Shown piece after piece: positions 16,413 to 24,358 of a stretch of DNA of 24,358 nucleotides. How positions within the stretch are numbered: the stretch's first letter is position 1; each line of letters opens with the position of its first letter. Made by a program: the position numbers and the translations under genes. The stretch is from the NCBI GenBank assembly GCA_000431835.1, contig HF987951.1:55016-79373 (forward strand), in the 5' to 3' direction. The notes under the pieces are model-generated. The model worked only from the letters and a program-made list of their open reading frames with translations, was not told the origin of the DNA and ran no database searches. Source of the stretch: Succinatimonas sp. CAG:777 (lineage in GTDB: Bacteria > Pseudomonadota > Gammaproteobacteria > Enterobacterales > Succinivibrionaceae).

Positions 16413-16440
16413 AAAAATGCCAGCTTATGCTGGCATTTTT
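16413..16440. terminator. Bidirectional rho-independent terminator between dapD and the exported-protein gene
   Basis: AAAAATGCCAGC (16413-16424) and GCTGGCATTTTT (16429-16440) are perfect complements around a TTAT loop. Both strands therefore show a GC stem followed by at least five T residues. It lies 22 bp after dapD (plus) and 37 bp after the stop of the minus-strand gene, so it can end both converging transcripts. Confidence 0.9.
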
Positions 16441-16477
16441 GTTGTTTGAAGGGTTAGATTTTATAAAGTCTTACTTG

Positions 16478-18454
16478 TTAATAAGGCACAATGATGTCAT
16501 CATCAACATCAGCGTCAGGATCGTAATCATCATCTTCCTGGTAGTCCTGATACTTATCCTGTTCGATGGTCATCTTATTGCCCTTTTCATCAATCACATC
16601 ACCATCCATATTAGTATCATTCTTTAAAGATACATCTGGAAGCTCTGCCCTGTCGTATGGGAAGTTTAGTAACGCCGTAGTTTGAATGATGCAGGCAAGT
16701 CCTTTGACAAAGCTTGCTCTCCATTGTGGAAGATAACCTTTATCTACTAATTCATCTAAGTAGTCATCTAGAGCATGGTAGTAATCAAGCCATAACTCAT
16801 TTAAATCATTTAGATTCTTACCATCCTCATCTGAAACATTAGTTATGGACTCTAGTCGATACTTATACTCTTTTGAATAGGTGTAATAGGCCTTATGAGC
16901 CTCATAGCCACAGATATCCATATCACGGCTTGAGATACACTCTCTTAATAAGAAATAATCACCAAAACCATAGAGTTTGAACATAGATAAGATCACTAAG
17001 CCTAAATTTGCTCGAGGATGCTCACCTACTGCATCATCAATACTGTCGTTGTAGAACTGTGAATGAGACCAAGCATTTGAAAAAGCATCCCACTTAGATA
17101 CAACTTTGCTGTACTTATCAGTATTTAATGGGGAGATCCTCATATAGTCTTCAATACCGTTAATACAGCTGTCTGAAGCAAAGTAGAACTGTTCTCCATT
17201 AGCTCCTTCAAAGAATGAACACTGCGACTCTAATGTTTCACCAGTTACGGTCTTACCACCAGTTCCCTGCTTAAATGCATTTTCAGGTAATAGTCTAATA
17301 CCTTGTGGTTTACCAGCTAGATTCCAAATTCTCATCAGCATGGTTCTGTAAATAATAGGTCTTATAGCCTGAGCCTGCTGAATATTTGGTAATGCACCTG
17401 ATAATTGCCTGTAAAAATCAGACCAGAGTTTTAAAGACTGCTCTACAGCATTTACTGCTGAAACAGAACCTTTTACCCTTCTGTATAAAACTGATGAATA
17501 CTTTAAAAGTTCCATTTCATAGCGATTATCGGTATCATAGACAACAGTCGTAGGATCACCATGCAATGATTTAATGGTATAAAAGCTTCCTGGGAACTCT
17601 TTAATATGTCTCTTTCCAACTAAAGAGTACAAAGCTAAATACCACTCTCGGCCATCAGCTTTTATTGGTAAGTTTAAAGCTGAAGCTGAGCTTAAAGATA
17701 TAACCTTATTCCAGCTTTCATTGTATTTACTAAAGACAGAGTTCTTGTCATTAAAGAGCTTATAGATATATGAGAGAGGTCCTATACCATCCTTTTTATA
17801 AAAACGGTCTAATGCCAACTTACAGGAATCGGTGTAATTGAATTTATAGAGATTTGGACGCAACTGTGCAGTACAAAGATCATCAATATTGTCTATATAG
17901 GACTTTTCGTATCTGTCTTGTGGCCAAAGTAGAGAGGACAACAATGGAAAATTACATTTAAAATCATTGCCAATGCACAAAGCAGTACACTCTGAGGCAA
18001 CATTTCTTAAAGTCATGTCAGCGCCTGACATGGAAACATCGATAGTAGCAGGAATGCCTAAATATTCAGCATCCTCTTTATCAAAAACTAAGGCAAGCTT
18101 AGTTGAATCCGGAATAGCTAATAGAAGATTCTCATCTATCTGCAAGTCTAAAGAATTGCCTGAAACCTCACCATACTCTTCAACATTCAACTCATCTGTT
18201 TTTACATTTACCTTAATTACAGAATCAGAATCTAATTTCTTAGGTAACAGTAAAGTAAAACGATAGTTGTTTTGAGAATTTTTTGAGCACAGCACTGCTT
18301 GAAGCTGTGTATCTCCAGGAGAGTTTACAAAAGCAGAAACTTCAGTCTCACCATTTGCATAGGTAAGATCTCCTGCCGCCCACATTGCTGCATTTGAATT
18401 TGTACTGTAAGTAAGAGCTGTAAGTACAAATAAATAAGAAAGTGACCTCATCAT
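16478..18454 (-). CDS. Predicted exported protein of unknown function, cysteine-containing, acidic C-terminus
   Basis: I do not recognise this 658-residue protein. A Sec signal peptide is clear (M-M-R-S-L start, hydrophobic core, likely cleavage near S-N-A-A at 20-23), so it is probably periplasmic or surface-exposed. No lipobox or later membrane span is evident. Residues about 24-155 look beta-rich. About 170-600 look mainly helical, with many Tyr/Trp residues and a central R-P-I-I-Y-R-T-M-L-M-R-I-W segment near 365-377. The mature part has eleven cysteines (56, 156, 160, 167, 194, 211, 412, 430, 506, 515, 588), suggesting disulfides. The tail has D-T-N-M-D-G-D-V-I-D-E (613-623), like a calcium-binding loop, then an Asp-rich stretch (12 acidic of 22 residues at 632-653). 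Two adjacent ATGs could start it; no Shine-Dalgarno is visible. It stands alone between terminators. The intact frame and clear signal peptide argue for a real gene. Confidence 0.85.
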   Translation of the reverse strand: MMRSLSYLFVLTALTYSTNSNAAMWAAGDLTYANGETEVSAFVNSPGDTQLQAVLCSKNSQNNYRFTLLLPKKLDSDSVIKVNVKTDELNVEEYGEVSGNSLDLQIDENLLLAIPDSTKLALVFDKEDAEYLGIPATIDVSMSGADMTLRNVASECTALCIGNDFKCNFPLLSSLLWPQDRYEKSYIDNIDDLCTAQLRPNLYKFNYTDSCKLALDRFYKKDGIGPLSYIYKLFNDKNSVFSKYNESWNKVISLSSASALNLPIKADGREWYLALYSLVGKRHIKEFPGSFYTIKSLHGDPTTVVYDTDNRYEMELLKYSSVLYRRVKGSVSAVNAVEQSLKLWSDFYRQLSGALPNIQQAQAIRPIIYRTMLMRIWNLAGKPQGIRLLPENAFKQGTGGKTVTGETLESQCSFFEGANGEQFYFASDSCINGIEDYMRISPLNTDKYSKVVSKWDAFSNAWSHSQFYNDSIDDAVGEHPRANLGLVILSMFKLYGFGDYFLLRECISSRDMDICGYEAHKAYYTYSKEYKYRLESITNVSDEDGKNLNDLNELWLDYYHALDDYLDELVDKGYLPQWRASFVKGLACIIQTTALLNFPYDRAELPDVSLKNDTNMDGDVIDEKGNKMTIEQDKYQDYQEDDDYDPDADVDDDIIVPY

Positions 18455-18487
18455 AATAGTAAGTTTTTTGTAGTACTTTTTTTCGAT

Positions 18488-18516
18488 AGTATATATCTAA
18501 TTACAAAAATTGTTAC
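18488..18516 (-). promoter_or_regulatory. Weak candidate promoter of the exported-protein gene
   Basis: The minus strand reads TATACT (18488-18493), and 17 nt further upstream GTAACA (18511-18516). The -10 is good and the -35 is poor. The leader would be about 28 nt. The rest of 18517-18660 is A/T-rich and I see nothing else in it. Confidence 0.3.
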
Positions 18517-18673
18517 TTATTTTCAGAAAAAAAGTAAAACTGCACAATAACTAGGAATGACTAGATAGCATTTATGAATGAGTTAAATTCTTTTAATGTA
18601 TATAGGATGATAAATGTTCAAGTTTAGGATTATATAGAAAAGATAAAGAAGCGAAATTTATTTGCAGTTACAA

Positions 18674-18698
18674 CAAGGCCTGCTAAAAGCAGGCCTTG
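18674..18698 (-). terminator. Hairpin after nqrF
   Basis: CAAGGCCTGCT and AGCAGGCCTTG form a perfect 11-bp stem with a 3-nt loop, 28 bp after the nqrF stop. On the minus strand it is followed by TTGTAACTG, a poor U-run. It may work as a terminator or as a 3'-end stabiliser. The stem strength and position support the end of the nqr transcript. Confidence 0.75.
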
Positions 18699-18726
18699 AT
18701 TTGCTATTAGATAGCTTAATTACTTA

Positions 18727-19953
18727 CTAGCCACCGAAGTTATCGAATAAGATATTCTCATCTTCAACGCCTAATGAGTGCAGCATATCAACAGCTGACT
18801 TAGACATCATAGGAGGTCCGCACATGTAGTACTCAACATCCTCTGGGTTCTTATGATCTCTTAAGTACTGCTCATATAGAACATTAGCAATAAAGCCTGT
18901 TAAACCAGTCCAGTGATCTTCTGGCTGAGGATCTGACAGAGCTAAGTGCCAAGTAAAGTTTGGATGTTCCTTAGCTAGCTGATCGAACTCATCAGCATAG
19001 AAAACTTCCTGTAATGAACGAGCTCCGTACCAGAAAGAAATCTTACGCTTAGAGTTAAGTCTCTTTAACTGATCGAAGATGTGTGAACGCATTGGAGCCA
19101 TACCAGCACCACCACCGATAAATACCATTTCATTGTCGGTATCACGAGCAAAGAACTCGCCGAAAGGACCTGAAATAGTAACCTTGTCACCAGGCTTTAA
19201 GCTCCAAATATATGAAGACATAATTCCTGGAGGAGCTGATGGATTGCTAAATGGAGGGGTAGCAATACGAACATTTAACATGATCAAGCCTTTCTCACCT
19301 GGGTAGTTGGCCATTGAGTAAGCTCTGATAGTTGGAGTATCAACCTTTGATACTAACTTATCAAAACCAAAGTGCTTGAATGCGCCCATGTACTGTGGTT
19401 CGATATCGAAATCTGCATACTTAACAGTATGTGCAGGAGCCTCAATCTGAATGTAACCACCAGCGCGGAATGGAACTTCCTCGCCCTCTGGAATACGCAG
19501 ACGTAACTCTTTAATGAAGGTAGCAACGTTGTGGTTAGAAATAACCTCACATTCCCACTTCTTAACACCGAATACTGATGCAGGTAATTCAATCTGACAG
19601 TCGTTCTTTACAGTAACCTGACAAGCTAAACGCCAGCCTTCTTTAATCTCCTTCTTGGTGAAGTGAGAGTACTCGATTGGTAGAACGTTACCGCCGCCTT
19701 CTGTTACCTTAACTTTACACTGACCGCAAGCACCACGACCACCACAAGCTGATGATACAAAGATACCCTTTTCTGATAAGTCATTTAATAGCTTACCGCC
19801 AGCAGGACAGGTTAAAGTCTTATCTGGATCGCCGTTAACACCAATCTTGATGTCACCTGACTGAACCAGGAATTTTCTAGCAATTAAGATCAGAGCTACC
19901 AGTACTACGACGATAGCGCAGAACATTGCAACACCGGCTAGAATAGTTTCCAT
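18727..19953 (-). CDS. nqrF: NqrF, Na+-NQR subunit F (NADH dehydrogenase, 2Fe-2S and FAD)
   Basis: NqrF is the electron entry subunit of the sodium-pumping NADH:quinone oxidoreductase. It oxidises NADH through FAD and passes electrons to a 2Fe-2S centre. One N-terminal membrane helix (about 5-27) is followed by a ferredoxin domain whose cluster cysteines are at 70, 76, 79 and 111. The FAD motif RAYSMANYPGE and the NADH-binding GGGAGMAPMRSH follow. The C-terminus is DNFGG, as in the family. Length is 408 (Vibrio 407-408). A strong AAGGGGGAA ribosome site lies 10 bp after nqrE. It is the last gene of the operon; no apbE or nqrM follows. Confidence 0.98.
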   Translation of the reverse strand: METILAGVAMFCAIVVVLVALILIARKFLVQSGDIKIGVNGDPDKTLTCPAGGKLLNDLSEKGIFVSSACGGRGACGQCKVKVTEGGGNVLPIEYSHFTKKEIKEGWRLACQVTVKNDCQIELPASVFGVKKWECEVISNHNVATFIKELRLRIPEGEEVPFRAGGYIQIEAPAHTVKYADFDIEPQYMGAFKHFGFDKLVSKVDTPTIRAYSMANYPGEKGLIMLNVRIATPPFSNPSAPPGIMSSYIWSLKPGDKVTISGPFGEFFARDTDNEMVFIGGGAGMAPMRSHIFDQLKRLNSKRKISFWYGARSLQEVFYADEFDQLAKEHPNFTWHLALSDPQPEDHWTGLTGFIANVLYEQYLRDHKNPEDVEYYMCGPPMMSKSAVDMLHSLGVEDENILFDNFGG

Positions 19954-19963
19954 CTATTCCCCC

Positions 19964-20563
19964 TTACAACTGAATACCAGAGAAGGACATGAAGGCAACA
20001 GCCATCAGACCTGCAGTGATAAAGGTTAAAGGTAAACCGCGTAAGCCAGCTGGTGCATTTGCATACTTGAGCTTCTCATTGATAGCTGCAAGGATAACGA
20101 TAGCTAAAGCCCATGAAGAGCCTGAACCTAATGCATAAACTACTGACTCGCCAAAGTTGTATTCACGCTGAACCATGAATGAAACACCAGCGAAGATAAC
20201 GCAGTTAACAGTGATCAGTGGAAGGAAAATACCTAAAGCAGCGTACAGTGAAGGCACGTATTTATCTAGGAATACTTCCAAGATCTGAACAATAGCTGCA
20301 ATCACACCAATATAAGTAATGAAACTTAAGAATGACAGATCTAAACCGGGTGCTAAAGCATCTGGTTTTAAGATGTAGGTGTTGATTAAGTTGTTAACAG
20401 GAACAGCTAAAACCTGAACCATGATAACAGCTGCGCCTAAACCTGCTGAGGTTGATACTTTCTTTGACACTGCAAGGAAAGTACACATACCTAAGAAGAA
20501 GGCTAAAGCCATGTTCTCAATAAATACACTCTTAATGAAGAGAGAAATATAATGCTCTAACAT
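19964..20563 (-). CDS. nqrE: NqrE, Na+-NQR membrane subunit E
   Basis: NqrE is one of two paralogous integral membrane subunits. With NqrD it holds an intramembrane iron centre and forms part of the Na+ path. The 199 residues have about six hydrophobic helices. Conserved cysteines that bind the iron in the family are present: Cys27 in FLGMCTFLAVSKK and Cys121 in ITVNCVIFAG. The ribosome site GGGAGGA is strong. It follows nqrD after 2 bp and precedes nqrF by 10 bp. Confidence 0.97.
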   Translation of the reverse strand: MLEHYISLFIKSVFIENMALAFFLGMCTFLAVSKKVSTSAGLGAAVIMVQVLAVPVNNLINTYILKPDALAPGLDLSFLSFITYIGVIAAIVQILEVFLDKYVPSLYAALGIFLPLITVNCVIFAGVSFMVQREYNFGESVVYALGSGSSWALAIVILAAINEKLKYANAPAGLRGLPLTFITAGLMAVAFMSFSGIQL

Positions 20564-20565
20564 TA

Positions 20566-21225
20566 TTAGTAATCCTCCCTATGAGTATCGTATACGAGAG
20601 GCTCCTGTAAGTCCTTACGAATTGACTTAACACCCCAGATTAGTAAACCTAAGATGAAGAATGCACATGGAGGCATTACAAGTAAACCGCATGGTACGTA
20701 CCAACCGCCGTTGTTTACGGTCTCAAATACGGTTAAACCAAACCAGGTACCTGAACCGAAGATCTCACGGATAGATGCGACAACACATAGAACCAGAAGA
20801 TAACCTAAACCATTTCCCAAGCCATCTAAGAATGATGGAAGAGGTTTTGACTTTAAGGCGAAACCTTCAGTTCTACCCATAACGATACAGTTGGTGATAA
20901 TCAAGCCAACATAAACTGATAACTGCTTTGACAGATCGTAAGCAAATGCTCTTAAGATCTGGTCAACGATGATTACCAATGAAGCAATAACAGTCATCTG
21001 AGCAATAATACGTACTGAGTTAGGGATGTAGTTACGTACGATAGAAATAGCGAAGTTAGCTAAAGCACATACGCAAGATACTGAAATACCCATAACAAAA
21101 GCAGTCTTCATGCTAGAGGTAACTGCTAAGGAAGAACAGATACCTAATACCTGAATCATTACAGGGTTATTTGCAATGATAGGAGTTAGGAATGTTTCCT
21201 TTAAGCTAGGACCCTTGTTACTCAT
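20566..21225 (-). CDS. nqrD: NqrD, Na+-NQR membrane subunit D
   Basis: NqrD pairs with NqrE in inverted topology in the membrane sector of Na+-NQR. The 219 residues have about six hydrophobic segments. Iron-centre cysteines are Cys30 in LGICSSLAVTSS and Cys113 in LIITNCIVMGRTEGFA. The gene starts 8 bp inside the end of nqrC, with a GGGGAG ribosome site, so the two are probably translationally coupled. The C-terminal tail is charged (DLQEPLVYDTHREDY). Confidence 0.97.
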   Translation of the reverse strand: MSNKGPSLKETFLTPIIANNPVMIQVLGICSSLAVTSSMKTAFVMGISVSCVCALANFAISIVRNYIPNSVRIIAQMTVIASLVIIVDQILRAFAYDLSKQLSVYVGLIITNCIVMGRTEGFALKSKPLPSFLDGLGNGLGYLLVLCVVASIREIFGSGTWFGLTVFETVNNGGWYVPCGLLVMPPCAFFILGLLIWGVKSIRKDLQEPLVYDTHREDY

Positions 21226-22009
21226 TTACAACGATCTCCCCTTTGCTAAGTTTCTCTAGGAATGGCTTGTAAGCATCACCTAGCCAGTAAGCTGACAGAT
21301 GATCAACACCATTAGAGGTTAAGGTTGCACCTGACAGAGCATCGATATCAAAATCTTTGTTCTGTGCATGCTTGGTGATATGGAACTTGTAGTCGCCATT
21401 CTCATCAGTTAACTTCTTGTTAACCCATAGAGCCTGCCAACGAGGATTGTCAATCTCACCACCTAAGCCTGGAGTTTCACCGTGTGAGTAGAAGGTAACA
21501 CCTAAGATAGTGTTGCCATCAGCAGGTGAAATAGCTACGTAGCCATAAACAGTTGACCATAGAGCCTGACCATAGAATGGTAGAATTACACGCTCAACCT
21601 TACCGTCATCGTTCTTTGCAAAATATACTGGCATTAACTTTGAACGAGTTAAGATACCTGCAACATCTTTATCCTTTGGAATAGATACTGATGTCTCAGG
21701 CTTCTTTGCTAATGAAGCAAAGTTATAGCCTTCAATTTCGTCTTTATTAACTTTGTCGTCAGCCAAAGCACCGGTATCAACATCGATTAGATGTGATTCA
21801 ATGTGCTTGTTGAAAGTATCAGCAACTGAGCCTTTAACTTCAAAGCCAGAAACTTTCAGGATACTTACCTGACGATCGTTAGCAACTGCTGCAGCCTTAA
21901 ATGGATTTAAAGCAACTACTGCAGATGAAACTAACACAGAGCAAACTAAGCAGAAGGTAATAATGATGACAAAAGTACCTAATGCGGAGTCTTTATTAAG
22001 CTTTGACAC
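21218..22009 (-). CDS. nqrC: NqrC, Na+-NQR subunit C (covalent FMN)
   Basis: NqrC carries FMN bound through a phosphoester to threonine on the periplasmic side and relays electrons between NqrF/NqrDE and NqrB. One N-terminal membrane helix (about 11-33) precedes the FMN-binding domain. The flavinylation motif D-A-L-S-G-A-T is at 223-229, with the acceptor Thr229. The ETPGLGGEI block is at 178-186. The start codon is GTG at 22009, supported by an AGGAG ribosome site 8 nt upstream and by the family N-terminus. It overlaps nqrB by 14 bp and nqrD by 8 bp. Attachment of FMN needs ApbE, which is not encoded in this window. Confidence 0.97.
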   Translation of the reverse strand: MSKLNKDSALGTFVIIITFCLVCSVLVSSAVVALNPFKAAAVANDRQVSILKVSGFEVKGSVADTFNKHIESHLIDVDTGALADDKVNKDEIEGYNFASLAKKPETSVSIPKDKDVAGILTRSKLMPVYFAKNDDGKVERVILPFYGQALWSTVYGYVAISPADGNTILGVTFYSHGETPGLGGEIDNPRWQALWVNKKLTDENGDYKFHITKHAQNKDFDIDALSGATLTSNGVDHLSAYWLGDAYKPFLEKLSKGEIVVNE

Positions 22010-23246
22010 GGGCTAGTCTCCTCTTGATATTGCGCTGAGTTGCTAGGTAGTCGAATAGAGGAGCCCAGCAGTTAGCGAATAGAATTGCAAGCATCATGCC
22101 TTCTGGGTAAGCAGGATTTACGGTACGGATCAGAATTACCATTACGCCGATTAGAACGCCGAATGCCCACTTACCTTTGTTAGTGAATGAGCTAGATACA
22201 GGATCTGTTGCCATAAATACGGTACCAAAAGCAAAGCCACCTAAAACTGCGTGCCACTCAAATGGCATGTTGAACATTTCATTGGTTGTTGAACCAATTG
22301 CATTGAACAGAGTAGCAGTTAAGAAAGCACCTACTAAGATACCAACCATGATACGGAATGAAGCAACACCTGTAGCCAGGATAATTGCAGCACCAACTAA
22401 AATCATGATAGTTGAGCCTTCACCAATTGAACCTGGGATGTTACCCATGAATGCGTCCACCCAGTTGATTGCGTTGCCAGCAGCATCCTTTAGAGCAGCC
22501 TCACCACCCTGAGCCCACTGAGCTAAAGGTGTAGCGCCTGAGAAACCATCTACTGGAACCCAGCAGTTGGTACCTGAGATTGATGCAGGGTATGCGAAGA
22601 ACAAGAATGCACGACCGCACAGTGCAGGGTTTACGAAGTTTCTGCCGGTACCACCGAATACTTCCTTACCGATAACAACACCGAAGGAAATACCTAAAGC
22701 AGCCTGCCATAATGGCATGGTTGGAGGAACAACTAATGCGAACACAATTGAGGTTACGAAGAAACCTTCGTTAATCTCGTGGTGACGGATTAAGCAGAAT
22801 AAAACTTCCCAGAATGCACCAACAGCAAATACTACGATGTAGATTGGTAAGAAATAAACTGCACCAATTACCATCTTTGAGTAGATGCCAGCATCAGTAC
22901 CTAAGCTTGCGCCTAAGATCTGTGCAATTGCATAATGCCAGTCAGCACTGAATAGGCTGTAGTTCTGAGAAACAACATCAGCAACGTTTGGCAATGTTGA
23001 AATTGCTAAAACAGTTTGATTTCCAATGTTGTACCAGCCCCAGAACATTGCAGGAAAAACTGCTAACCATACGATGATCATAACTCTCTTCAAGTCAACG
23101 AAGTCACGTACGTGAGTCTTACCTGTAGTTACACGGCCTGAGCTGTATAAGAAAGTGAAAGTACCCTCATATAAAGGATAGAACCATGATAATAGGCCAC
23201 CCTTTGTAAAGAGTAGAGAGAACTTCTTTAAGACGTCTAATAACAC
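21996..23246 (-). CDS. nqrB: NqrB, Na+-NQR membrane subunit B (covalent FMN, quinone site)
   Basis: NqrB is the largest membrane subunit and carries covalent FMN and riboflavin. It contributes to the ubiquinone site and the Na+ channel. The 416 residues have about ten hydrophobic segments. The VDLKRVMIIVWLAVFPAMFWG block is at about 50-70. The flavinylation motif D-G-F-S-G-A-T-P has its Thr at 239, matching Thr236 of Vibrio. The start is a GTG at 23246, preceded by GGAGGG about 7 nt upstream. It lies 3 bp after nqrA and overlaps nqrC by 14 bp. Confidence 0.97.
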   Translation of the reverse strand: MLLDVLKKFSLLFTKGGLLSWFYPLYEGTFTFLYSSGRVTTGKTHVRDFVDLKRVMIIVWLAVFPAMFWGWYNIGNQTVLAISTLPNVADVVSQNYSLFSADWHYAIAQILGASLGTDAGIYSKMVIGAVYFLPIYIVVFAVGAFWEVLFCLIRHHEINEGFFVTSIVFALVVPPTMPLWQAALGISFGVVIGKEVFGGTGRNFVNPALCGRAFLFFAYPASISGTNCWVPVDGFSGATPLAQWAQGGEAALKDAAGNAINWVDAFMGNIPGSIGEGSTIMILVGAAIILATGVASFRIMVGILVGAFLTATLFNAIGSTTNEMFNMPFEWHAVLGGFAFGTVFMATDPVSSSFTNKGKWAFGVLIGVMVILIRTVNPAYPEGMMLAILFANCWAPLFDYLATQRNIKRRLARVKA

Positions 23247-23249
23247 TTA

Positions 23250-24358
23250 TTAACCCTCCACTTCGATCTTAGTTAAGCTTCTGCGAAGCAGTGGACCGAA
23301 GTCGTTCTTGCCAGGGCAAACATAAGTAGCCAATGCAATATCTTCTTCAGAAAATTCTAAGATACCAAGTAGCTTAGCCTGATCGGTATCGTTAATATCG
23401 ATAGCGCGAACAAGCATAGTTGCTTCAACACCATATGGAGCTAATACTTTCTCGTAGCAACCAATTGGCATGATTGAACGTGGACCGCCGTTTAGAGCAG
23501 TGTTGAAAGTATATGTGCTTGGATGAATAAAGTTTGCTAAGAAAGCTCTTGTAGCTGAATGGCGATGAATACCTAATCCCATCCAGTTCTTTAAGAAGAA
23601 CTCGTTCTTGGTGCCCTCTTCTAACAGTGCAACGCCCTGATGATAACGACCTAAGTAAGCATATGGACCTACAGCGGTGTTACCCCAAAGAACAGTACCA
23701 GAAATTACACGAACACCCTGTGAAGAAGCAACAATCTCACCCTCTGTTAACTCTGCAACAGAAGCACCAATAATTGTCTTAACTAAACGAGGTTTCTTAG
23801 CCTGTGGACCTGCAAGTGAAATAACGCGAGTATTGTAGAACTCACCTTCTACGAACAGATGACCAATTGCGATTACGTCCTGATAACCAATGTGCCATAC
23901 AGTCTTGGTCTCTGAAACAGGATCAAGATGGTGGATATGAACGCCTGGTAAGCCAGCTGGATGATGACCTGCGAAAGTCTCTTCCTGAACGTTAGGGGCG
24001 GTAACAGAAGGTAATGATTCTGCACCTTTGCAAACGTATACCTTGAAATCGCCGATGCGGCTTAACACCTTGATACCATTTGCAAAAGCTTCAGCTTCAG
24101 CATCAATGATAACCTTAGGGTCAGCAGCAAGAGGATTAGTATCAATTGCTGTTACAAAAATTGAATGAGGTAGGGTACCGATTGTTGGTACTTTGTCGAA
24201 TGGGCGGGTACGGAAAGCAGTCCACATACCTGATTCAACTAACTCATCAATAACTTCTTTTGAGGACAGGCCTAACAACTTGTCAGCAGGAGTCTTTTTA
24301 AACTCTACGCTCTCACCGTTAGGATCTACTTCAATCACTAAAGACTGGAATGCACGAC
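23250..24358 (-). CDS. nqrA: NqrA, Na+-NQR subunit A (5' end beyond right edge)
   Basis: NqrA is the cytoplasmic subunit of Na+-NQR associated with NqrB and quinone access. The frame stays open to the right edge (24356 is the first complete codon), reading R-A-F-Q-S-L-V-I-E-V-D. The GTG at 24338 is therefore an internal Val, not the start. About 369 codons are present of roughly 446 in the family, so about 75 N-terminal residues are missing. Family segments visible include FRTRPFDKVP, HHLDPVSETKTVWHIGYQDVIAIG and the C-terminal CPGKNDFGPLLR. It is the first gene of the operon as seen here; its promoter is outside the window. Confidence 0.97.
   Translation of the reverse strand, partial: RAFQSLVIEVDPNGESVEFKKTPADKLLGLSSKEVIDELVESGMWTAFRTRPFDKVPTIGTLPHSIFVTAIDTNPLAADPKVIIDAEAEAFANGIKVLSRIGDFKVYVCKGAESLPSVTAPNVQEETFAGHHPAGLPGVHIHHLDPVSETKTVWHIGYQDVIAIGHLFVEGEFYNTRVISLAGPQAKKPRLVKTIIGASVAELTEGEIVASSQGVRVISGTVLWGNTAVGPYAYLGRYHQGVALLEEGTKNEFFLKNWMGLGIHRHSATRAFLANFIHPSTYTFNTALNGGPRSIMPIGCYEKVLAPYGVEATMLVRAIDINDTDQAKLLGILEFSEEDIALATYVCPGKNDFGPLLRRSLTKIEVEG

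Noticed and set aside
18574..18627. 17-codon plus-strand open frame between the exported-protein gene and nqrF
   Set aside because: Too short, no ribosome site, and expected by chance in A/T-rich DNA.
22177..22512. Plus-strand open frame of 111 codons opposite nqrB
   Set aside because: It is a shadow of the conserved nqrB frame with Pro/Ala-rich artefact composition; similar open frames lie opposite dxr and nqrF.
1..24358. Mobile elements, CRISPR arrays, tRNA or rRNA genes, integrated phage
   Set aside because: I read for transposase or integrase frames, spaced direct repeats and tRNA-like folds and saw none; nearly all sequence is accounted for by housekeeping genes.

Overview
The window carries chromosomal housekeeping DNA of an AT-rich gammaproteobacterium. 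The gene order (rpsB-tsf-pyrH-frr-uppS-cdsA-dxr-rseP-bamA-skp-lpxD-fabZ, with map-glnD-dapD diverging from rpsB) is the classical gammaproteobacterial cell-envelope/translation cluster, and the proteins match it in length and motif. Together with a Na+-translocating NADH:quinone reductase operon and low GC, an anaerobic member of the Aeromonadales/Succinivibrionaceae is my best guess. That placement is inference from memory of gene order and sequence style, not a measured phylogeny.

Layout. (1) Positions 1-11544, minus strand: one long co-directional block read from rpsB down to fabZ, which runs off the left edge. It covers ribosomal protein S2, EF-Ts, UMP kinase and ribosome recycling factor. 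Then come undecaprenyl-PP synthase, CDP-diacylglycerol synthase, DXP reductoisomerase and the site-2 protease RseP. It ends with BamA, its chaperone Skp, and lipid A/fatty acid enzymes LpxD and FabZ. (2) About 11545-11860: a divergent regulatory region with a strongly structured rpsB leader on the minus strand and a map promoter overlapping a perfect 16-bp palindrome on the plus strand. (3) 11861-16390, plus strand: map, then glnD and dapD; a hairpin terminator and a candidate promoter separate map from glnD. (4) 16413-16440: a perfect hairpin flanked by A and T runs, placed to terminate both converging transcription units. (5) 16478-18454, minus strand: a 658-residue predicted exported protein that I do not recognise; it is the only clearly non-housekeeping gene here. 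(6) 18674-24358, minus strand: nqrA(partial)-nqrB-nqrC-nqrD-nqrE-nqrF, tightly packed, ending in a hairpin.

How the genes work together. The left block couples translation factors to envelope biogenesis: isoprenoid precursor (Dxr) to lipid carrier (UppS), phospholipid precursor (CdsA), outer-membrane protein assembly (BamA, Skp), envelope-stress proteolysis (RseP) and lipid A (LpxD, with FabZ sharing the hydroxyacyl-ACP pool). GlnD senses nitrogen status, and DapD makes lysine/diaminopimelate precursors. The NQR complex couples NADH oxidation to Na+ export; all residues expected to carry its cofactors in the visible subunits are present.

I found no mobile element, CRISPR array, tRNA or rRNA, and no multi-gene novel system. 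The points most worth a second look are the structured rpsB leader, the palindrome at the map start site, the hairpins between rpsB and tsf, the twin-arginine-like BamA signal peptide and the unrecognised exported protein with its acidic, possibly calcium-binding C-terminus.
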